Shown: in pieces, positions 58,464 to 64,000 of the stretch
How the letters are laid out: each line of letters opens with the position of its first letter
Position numbering within the stretch: the stretch's first letter is position 1
Origin: Chryseobacterium vaccae
GTDB taxonomy: Bacteria > Bacteroidota > Bacteroidia > Flavobacteriales > Weeksellaceae
Assembly: GCF_009602705.1 (NCBI RefSeq)
Contig: NZ_VSWH01000001.1
Location: 4,451,001-4,515,000, forward strand
Reading direction: 5' to 3'
Length of the DNA stretch: 64,000 bases
The notes under the pieces: model-generated
Told to the model about the DNA's origin: nothing
What the model saw: the letters and a program-made list of their open reading frames with translations, nothing else
Database searches by the model: none
Program-made: the position numbers and the translations under genes

Positions 58464-59789
58464 ATGTCCGGAAACATTCTGATCATCGATGACGAGATCA
58501 AGCTCCTCAAATTATTGGGGATGATCCTTTCCCAAGAGAATTTTAATGTAAAAGAAGCTTCCACTGCACGTTCTGCCATGACGATGCTGGAACAGTATGA
58601 TTTTGATGTGGTGCTAAGCGATGTACGGCTTCCGGATGCATTCGGGGTAGAACTTGTAAAATCCATTAAAGCCAAATATCCGCATCTTGAACTCATCCTG
58701 ATGACGGCTTTCGGAAATATAACCGATGCCGTACAGTCTATGAAAAACGGTGCGTATGACTATCTGGTAAAAGGTGACGATAATGAAAAGATCATTCCTT
58801 TGGTTTATAAAGCACTGGAAAAAGTAAAAGACAACAGGTCCCGGATAATACAAAAATCAACTGGTTCGAAAGGATTCGGGCAGATTATAGGCAATTCCCC
58901 CTTAATTCTTCAGGCTAAAAAACTGGCAGAAAAGGTAGCTTTGACGGATGCCGCTGTTTTCCTGACCGGAGAAACCGGAACCGGAAAAGAAGTCTTTGCC
59001 AATGCCATTCATGAAGGAAGCGGAAGGAAGAAAAATACTTTCGTAGCCATTAACTGCTCTGCATTCAGTAAAGAAATTCTTGAAAGTGAACTTTTCGGTC
59101 ATAAACAAGGAGCTTTTACCGGGGCCGTGAAAGATAAAAAAGGGTTGATAGAAGAAGCCAATGACGGAACCTTATTTTTAGACGAAATAGGAGAGATGCC
59201 TATAGAGCTTCAGGCTAAATTGCTTCGGGTTCTTGAAACCGGGGAATTCATCAAAATGGGTGAAACCAAAGTCTCAAAATCAGATTTCAGGCTGATCGCG
59301 GCTACCAACAGAGATCTGGAGGAGGAAATCAAACAGGGACATTTCAGGGAAGATCTGTATTTCAGGCTCAACGTTTTCGAGATCAGCCTTCCACCGCTGA
59401 GGGAAAGAAAAGAAGACCTGAAAATACTGGCCAAAAACTTTATCGATATATTCACTCAGAAGTTACATATGCCTTCAGTGCAGGTAGATCCTGAATACTA
59501 TAAAACCCTGGAAAAAAACGACTGGAAAGGAAATATCCGTGAGCTTAGAAACACCATAGAACGGAGCCTGATCTTAATGGATGATCAAATACTGAACGCT
59601 GACAGCCTTCCACGTTATTCTGAAAAAGCTATTCCCGAAAATGATTCCATGAGTATGCGCTCCCTGGAAAAAATACATATCCTGAAAGTTATTCAATACA
59701 CCAAAGGTAACAAAGCTGAAGCCGCCAGACTGCTCGAAATAGGCATTGCTACGCTGTACCGAAAGCTGGAAGAGTACGGACTAAGGTGA
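58464..59789 (+). CDS. NtrC-type sigma-54-dependent response regulator upstream of kdp
   Basis: A 441-residue regulator from ATG 58464; 39 residues before it have no domain similarity. The receiver (~1-120) has IIDDE and the phosphoacceptor in VVLSDVRLPDA, both intact. The AAA+ domain (~145-385) has GETGTGKEVFA, the sigma-54 contact loop GAFTGA and LFLDEIGEMP. A Fis-type HTH ends the protein (NKAEAARLLEIGIATLYRKLEEYG). It drives sigma-54 promoters. Its place 200 bp before kdpFAB suggests it controls potassium uptake in place of the KdpDE pair, or together with a kinase outside the window. Confidence 0.9.
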   Translation: MSGNILIIDDEIKLLKLLGMILSQENFNVKEASTARSAMTMLEQYDFDVVLSDVRLPDAFGVELVKSIKAKYPHLELILMTAFGNITDAVQSMKNGAYDYLVKGDDNEKIIPLVYKALEKVKDNRSRIIQKSTGSKGFGQIIGNSPLILQAKKLAEKVALTDAAVFLTGETGTGKEVFANAIHEGSGRKKNTFVAINCSAFSKEILESELFGHKQGAFTGAVKDKKGLIEEANDGTLFLDEIGEMPIELQAKLLRVLETGEFIKMGETKVSKSDFRLIAATNRDLEEEIKQGHFREDLYFRLNVFEISLPPLRERKEDLKILAKNFIDIFTQKLHMPSVQVDPEYYKTLEKNDWKGNIRELRNTIERSLILMDDQILNADSLPRYSEKAIPENDSMSMRSLEKIHILKVIQYTKGNKAEAARLLEIGIATLYRKLEEYGLR

Positions 59790-59856
59790 TGAATAATGAG
59801 CAATGGGTAATGAGTAATAAGTAATTTTGCCAATAGCCAATAGCCAATAGCTAAAC

Positions 59857-59893
59857 CCTATCATTTCAATAACGGGCCTATCATTTTGATAGG
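59857..59893 (+). promoter_or_regulatory. pair of palindromic sites upstream of the kdp genes
   Basis: CCTATCATTTTGATAGG at 59877-59893 is a perfect palindrome apart from its centre, and a half-degenerate copy CCTATCATTTCAAT begins exactly 20 bp earlier at 59857. The position, about 100 bp before the next gene, suits an enhancer site for the sigma-54 regulator just upstream. A rho-independent terminator for that regulator is an alternative reading of the second palindrome, which is followed by CTTTTGTCTTTTT. Confidence 0.5.
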
Positions 59894-59995
59894 CTTTTGT
59901 CTTTTTGTATAATCATATATTTTAATATAATGTTTTGATATATAATGTGTTGTGTTCTTTTTTCTGAATTTGGACTTTCTTTTGGCCTATAGAAT

Positions 59996-60202
59996 ATGAA
60001 TAAAATATTTAAAAATGACAATTTCAGGAAAAACGTTCAAAAAACGGGAGCACGCTTTCTTAAGCATGCTGATGGTTTCGTATGTAATGCTCACTCTTTT
60101 AATCTTAATAATAAAAATATGATGCTTTTAGGTTTGGTACTGCTGTGTGCAGTCATGTTTTGGCTCTTATATAAATCCGTTGAATTTTTTGATAGAATAT
60201 AA
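59996..60202 (+). CDS. small membrane protein upstream of kdpF
   Basis: A 68-residue protein. The first ~40 residues are basic and cytosolic (NDNFRKNVQKTGARFLKHADGF), followed by one transmembrane helix (MMLLGLVLLCAVMFWLLYKSV). It ends 4 bp before kdpF, so it is part of the kdp transcript. I recognise no family; a small regulatory or stabilising partner of the Kdp complex is conceivable. Confidence 0.6.
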   Translation: MNKIFKNDNFRKNVQKTGARFLKHADGFVCNAHSFNLNNKNMMLLGLVLLCAVMFWLLYKSVEFFDRI

Positions 60203-60206
60203 AGTT

Positions 60207-60284
60207 ATGTGGAGTTTATTTTTCCTTTCAATACTGGCCTTCGTGTACATTTGTTATGTTTTAATGAAACCAGAAAAATTTTAA
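60207..60284 (+). CDS. kdpF: KdpF, small subunit of the potassium-transporting ATPase
   Basis: A 25-residue single-helix peptide (MWSLFFLSILAFVYICYVLM then KPEKF). Size, the final KPEKF motif and position directly before kdpA identify KdpF, which stabilises the KdpFABC complex in the inner membrane. It is too short for most gene finders. Confidence 0.85.
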   Translation: MWSLFFLSILAFVYICYVLMKPEKF

Positions 60285-60290
60285 CCGGTC

Positions 60291-61985
60291 ATGAATACAG
60301 AAATTTTAGGCATTATTGCCATGTTTGCCATCACGCTGGTGATCGGAATATTTTTAGGTAAATATATTGCTAACGTATACGGGGGCAAAAAGACTTTCTT
60401 AGATCCTGTTTTCAGGCCTGTAGAAAAATTAATTTATAGAGTTTCCGGAATCAATCCGGCCCGTCAGATGAACTGGAAACAGAATATGTATGCCATGCTG
60501 ACGATCAACCTGGTCTGGTTTTTCATAGGATTTATGATCCTGATCAATCAGTCCTGGCTTCCTTTAAATCCTGACGGGAATCCCAATATGTCACCGGATT
60601 TAGCTTTTAATACAGCGATTTCATTCCTGGTGAACTGCAACCTGCAGCATTATTCGGGAGAAACAGGAGTAAGCTATTTAAGTCAGCTTTACCTGATGTT
60701 CCTTCAGTTTGTAACGGCAGCCACCGGAATGGCAGCAATGGCCGTACTTTTCAAGGCTTTTAAAGAAAAAACAGCTACAGAACTGGGGAATTTTTATGAT
60801 TATTTTACAAAATCCGTTATAAGAATACTCGTTCCTATAAGCATTCTGGTAGCTTTGATCCTTTCAGCAAACGGAAGTCCGATGACTTTCGAGGGTAAAG
60901 ATCATATCATCACATTGGAAGGGCAGAAGGCCGATGTTTCAAGAGGTCCTGTTGCCGCATTTGTTGCGATCAAGCATCTGGGAACAAACGGAGGTGGTTT
61001 CTTTGGAGCGAACTCGGCCCATCCGCTTGAAAACCCAAATTATATCACGAATATGACCGAAATGGTCACTCAGATGATCATTCCTTTTGCACTGGTCTTT
61101 GCACTAGGATTTTATCTGAACAAAAGAAAGCTTTCGTGGGTAATTTTTACCGTGATGACAGTCGGTTTTCTGGCTCTGGCAGTTCCGAATATCATCAATG
61201 AAACCAATGGCAACCCTTTGATAACTCAAATGGGTGCAAACAGCAGCCTGGGAGCGATGGAAGGTAAGGAAATCCGCTTTGGTAGTGCAGCATCAGGATA
61301 TTGGAGCATTGCTACCACCGTAATTTCAACAGGCTCAGTAAATGCCATGCATGACAGTACAATGCCACTGTCCGGAATGAATGAACTGCTGGCCATGATG
61401 ATCAATTGCTTTTACGGAGGATGCGGTGTAGGAATTCTGAATTATTTCATTTTCATCATTCTTGCGGTTTTCATCAGCGGATTGATGGTAGGACGGACCC
61501 CTGAATTTATGGGTAAAAAAATTGAAGCTAAAGAAATGAAGATCGCGATGATCGTAGCTCTTTTCCATCCATTCCTGATTCTTGTAGGAACAGCTCTGAC
61601 AGCTTATCTGCCGGAATTCGGGGCGAAAACATTAAACAATCCCGGCTTTCACGGCTTCAGCGAAATGCTGTATGAATTTACCTCTTCATCAGCCAACAAC
61701 GGTTCCGGATTTGAAGGGCTGGGCGATAATACCCCATGGTGGAATATTTCAACAGGAATCGTTCTGCTGCTGTCCAGATTTATCCCAATCATCGGTCCGG
61801 TAGCTATTGCAGGGTTGCTGGCGCAGAAAAAATTCATCCCTGAAAGCTCAGGAACATTGAAAACGGATACCGCAACTTTCGGCTTTATGACCCTGGCGGT
61901 TATATTACTGATCGCAGCGCTGTCTTTCTTCCCTGCGCTGACTTTAGGACCCATTGCAGAACAAATCCAATATTTCACTAAATAA
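60291..61985 (+). CDS. kdpA: potassium-transporting ATPase subunit A
   Basis: A 564-residue polytopic protein related to K+ channels and forming the selective path of KdpFABC. Conserved stretches include GKYIANVYGGKKTFLDPVFRPVE, FNTAISFLVNCNLQHYSGETG, HLGTNGGGFFGANSAHPLENPN with its selectivity-filter Gly residues, FYGGCGVGILNYFIF and TSSSANNGSGFEGLGDNTPWWNI. Length is normal. It starts 6 bp after kdpF and precedes kdpB by 150 bp that hold no gene. Confidence 0.96.
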   Translation: MNTEILGIIAMFAITLVIGIFLGKYIANVYGGKKTFLDPVFRPVEKLIYRVSGINPARQMNWKQNMYAMLTINLVWFFIGFMILINQSWLPLNPDGNPNMSPDLAFNTAISFLVNCNLQHYSGETGVSYLSQLYLMFLQFVTAATGMAAMAVLFKAFKEKTATELGNFYDYFTKSVIRILVPISILVALILSANGSPMTFEGKDHIITLEGQKADVSRGPVAAFVAIKHLGTNGGGFFGANSAHPLENPNYITNMTEMVTQMIIPFALVFALGFYLNKRKLSWVIFTVMTVGFLALAVPNIINETNGNPLITQMGANSSLGAMEGKEIRFGSAASGYWSIATTVISTGSVNAMHDSTMPLSGMNELLAMMINCFYGGCGVGILNYFIFIILAVFISGLMVGRTPEFMGKKIEAKEMKIAMIVALFHPFLILVGTALTAYLPEFGAKTLNNPGFHGFSEMLYEFTSSSANNGSGFEGLGDNTPWWNISTGIVLLLSRFIPIIGPVAIAGLLAQKKFIPESSGTLKTDTATFGFMTLAVILLIAALSFFPALTLGPIAEQIQYFTK

Positions 61986-62135
61986 AATGACAAGGCTCAG
62001 GAATTGAGAAACGTAATGCTTACCATCTGAGCCTGTCTATTAATCCATTTAAAATAATAAGAAAGATAAAAAAAGGAAAGCAGTCTGAGACTTTCTGACC
62101 TTTTGAATTTCTTAATTAAAAAATATAAAAAAACA

Positions 62136-64000
62136 ATGAAAAATCAGTCACAGACATTGTTTCAGAAAGATTTGGTGAACGAAGCCATTAAGCAGTCTTT
62201 CGTTAAACTGAATCCGAAGATCATGTTTAAAAATCCGGTGATGTTCCTGGTGGAAATAGGAACCATTGTGATGTTTATCGTCAGTATGTTCAGTCTTACA
62301 GGCGATAAAACACAGGGAAGCTTCTCTTATAATTTTTTAGTATTTATCATCTTGTTTTTTACGGTGTTGTTTGCCAATTTCGCAGAAGCGATTGCAGAAG
62401 CGAGAGGAAAAGCACAGGCGGATACCCTTAGAAAAACCCGTGAAGAAACTCCTGCCAAACTGGTTGTGGGCAATAAACCTGGATTTCAGGTGGAAACCGC
62501 TTTAAAAATGTCTGCCGAAATGAAATTGGGCGACATTTTCCTTTGCGAAGCCGGAGATCAGATCCCAATGGATGGAGAAATTATAGAAGGTCTGGCAACC
62601 ATTGATGAATCTGCCATCACCGGGGAAAGTGCTCCCGTAATCCGTGAAGCAGGAGGAGATAAAAGTTCTGTAACCGGAGGTACAAAAGTTCTGTCGGACA
62701 GAATCAAAGTAAAAGTAACCACCAAACCAGGAGAATCCTTTTTAGATAAGATGATTGCCTTGGTAGAAGGAGCTTCAAGACAGAAAACACCTAATGAAAT
62801 CGCATTAACTATACTTTTGGCAGGATTTACCCTGACCTTTATTATCGTCACCCTTACTTTAAAACCTTTTGCAGACTATGCGCAGACACCGATTACGATT
62901 GCGGCATTTATTTCACTTTTCGTTTGTCTCATTCCGACAACTATCGGAGGTCTGCTTTCTGCAATCGGAATTGCTGGGATGGACCGCGCGTTGAGAGCCA
63001 ACGTAATCACCAAAAGCGGAAAAGCTGTGGAAACAGCCGGAGATATTGATGTGTTGCTTCTGGATAAAACAGGAACCATTACCATCGGGAACCGTAAAGC
63101 AACCCAATTCCATCCCGCAGACGGAATAAAGATTGAAGATTTTATTAAAGCCTCTGCATTGAGCTCTGTAGCCGATGAAACTCCGGAAGGAAAATCCATT
63201 ATAGAATTAAGCCAGCTGAAACCGGAAGATCTGCTTGTTCCGAATCCTACCTATATAGATTTTACAGCAGAAACAAGAACTTCAGGGATTGATTTTGAAA
63301 ATACACGAATCAGGAAAGGAGCTTATGATACAATAAAAAAACTGACTGAAAAAGCCGGGAATACTTTCCCCGAGGAAACGCAGTATGCTGTAACTAAAAT
63401 CTCTGAAAACGGAGGAACACCGCTTGTGGTAATCGTTAATGAAAAAGTCTGGGGAGTGATTGAACTTCAGGATATTATTAAAACGGGAATCCAGGAACGT
63501 TTCCAGAGACTTAGAAAAATGGGAGTGAAAACGGTAATGGTAACAGGAGATAATCCCTTAACGGCTAAATTCATTGCAGAAAAAGCGGGTGTGGATGACT
63601 TCATTGCTGAGGCTAAGCCTGAAGATAAAATGAATTACATCAAAAAAGAGCAGCAGGAAGGGAAACTGGTAGCGATGATGGGAGACGGAACCAATGACGC
63701 TCCGGCCCTTGCCCAGGCAGATGTAGGTGTAGCAATGAACAGCGGAACCCAGGCCGCAAAAGAAGCCGGAAACATGGTAGACCTTGATAACGATCCTACT
63801 AAGCTGATCGAGATCGTGGAAATCGGAAAACAGTTGCTGATGACTCGCGGAACGTTGACGACCTTCAGTATTGCCAATGATGTAGCCAAATATTTTGCAA
63901 TTATCCCTGCTCTTTTTATCACTTTCATCCCTTCACTGCAGAAACTGAATATTATGAATCTTCATAGCCCGGAAACGGCCATCCTTTCAGCGGTAATTTT
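62136..64000 (+). CDS. kdpB: potassium-transporting ATPase subunit B, 3' end beyond the window
   Basis: P-type ATPase catalytic subunit, 621 residues visible of about 680. The actuator motif is intact (TIDESAITGESAPV), phosphorylated Asp 310 lies in LLLDKTGTITIGNRKA, and the nucleotide and hinge motifs VMVTGDNPLTAKFIAEKAGVDDFIAEAKPEDK and MMGDGTNDAPALAQADVGVAM follow. It couples ATP hydrolysis to K+ uptake through KdpA. The frame is open to the right edge; kdpC is presumably next. ATG at 62136 begins KNQSQTLFQKDLV. Confidence 0.95.
   Translation, partial: MKNQSQTLFQKDLVNEAIKQSFVKLNPKIMFKNPVMFLVEIGTIVMFIVSMFSLTGDKTQGSFSYNFLVFIILFFTVLFANFAEAIAEARGKAQADTLRKTREETPAKLVVGNKPGFQVETALKMSAEMKLGDIFLCEAGDQIPMDGEIIEGLATIDESAITGESAPVIREAGGDKSSVTGGTKVLSDRIKVKVTTKPGESFLDKMIALVEGASRQKTPNEIALTILLAGFTLTFIIVTLTLKPFADYAQTPITIAAFISLFVCLIPTTIGGLLSAIGIAGMDRALRANVITKSGKAVETAGDIDVLLLDKTGTITIGNRKATQFHPADGIKIEDFIKASALSSVADETPEGKSIIELSQLKPEDLLVPNPTYIDFTAETRTSGIDFENTRIRKGAYDTIKKLTEKAGNTFPEETQYAVTKISENGGTPLVVIVNEKVWGVIELQDIIKTGIQERFQRLRKMGVKTVMVTGDNPLTAKFIAEKAGVDDFIAEAKPEDKMNYIKKEQQEGKLVAMMGDGTNDAPALAQADVGVAMNSGTQAAKEAGNMVDLDNDPTKLIEIVEIGKQLLMTRGTLTTFSIANDVAKYFAIIPALFITFIPSLQKLNIMNLHSPETAILSAVI

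Noticed and set aside
60285..60300. tRNA, rRNA or other structured RNA genes anywhere in the window
   Set aside because: I looked for cloverleaf and conserved rRNA segments in the intergenic stretches and found none that I could support.

Overview
The window reads as chromosome of a flavobacterium, most likely Chryseobacterium or a close Weeksellaceae relative. It is AT-rich, promoters carry the Bacteroidota -7 box TAnnTTTG, start codons lack Shine-Dalgarno sequences, and it holds Mpl with the GGSAMHN signature, a DPP11-type S46 peptidase and a Bacteroidota (type iii) type VI secretion system (T6SS). I see no rRNA, tRNA, insertion sequence, phage or CRISPR array.

Layout. 0-2.2 kb (minus): 5' end of mpl, a lipoprotein, a PlsC-like acyltransferase and a CoA-type Nudix hydrolase. 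2.3-7.9 kb (plus): a curli (type VIII secretion) operon with a strictly periodic major curlin, a minor curlin, CsgE with a CsgH-like N-terminal domain, CsgF, CsgG with an extra C-terminal region that looks like an outer-membrane barrel, and a propeller lipoprotein. A LuxR-type regulator with a degenerate receiver lies convergent to it. 9-12.6 kb (minus): an OsmC pseudogene, RNase G, a 29-residue arginine/lysine-rich protein, HU and a second LuxR-type regulator whose phosphoacceptor Asp is Glu. 12.8-41.3 kb (plus): part of a T6SS-iii locus: TssO-like proteins, a PKD membrane protein, TssR, four TssD (Hcp) genes, two VgrG genes, TssH/ClpV, a lytic transglycosylase and at least three effector-type genes with candidate immunity genes. 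TssB, TssC, TssE, TssF, TssG, TssK and TssN are not in the window.

The T6SS cargo is modular. Each tssD starts a module and is preceded by the same promoter cassette: two operator-like repeats exactly 21 bp apart, beginning exactly 146 bp before the ATG, and a -7 box exactly 61 bp before the ATG. Module 1 is TssD1-VgrG1-transglutaminase-like effector (frameshifted just before its catalytic Cys)-immunity candidate. Module 2 is TssD2 (protein identical to TssD1)-amidase effector-two exported immunity candidates-a membrane protein. Module 3 is TssD3-VgrG2-LysM-like protein-PAAR-like membrane effector-membrane proteins. Module 4 is TssD4-a YD-repeat-like exported protein. The module 1 and 2 effectors share an N-terminal segment containing ESYIGGDYIETTGGD that I do not recognise as a named domain. 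It resembles a rung of the VgrG beta-helix and may be a loading tag.

41.5-64 kb: polA; a minus-strand island of unfamiliar small genes (lipoprotein, PP2C-like phosphatase, DUF6000-like, Imm22-like, one frameshifted exported protein); MgtC-like and NlpE-like proteins; DPP11; a polysaccharide deacetylase and GNAT pair; an M16 peptidase; then a sigma-54 response regulator next to kdpFAB, with kdpB running off the end. A dispersed intergenic repeat, sometimes joined to heptamer arrays, occurs at about 41.4, 50.4 and 54.9 kb.
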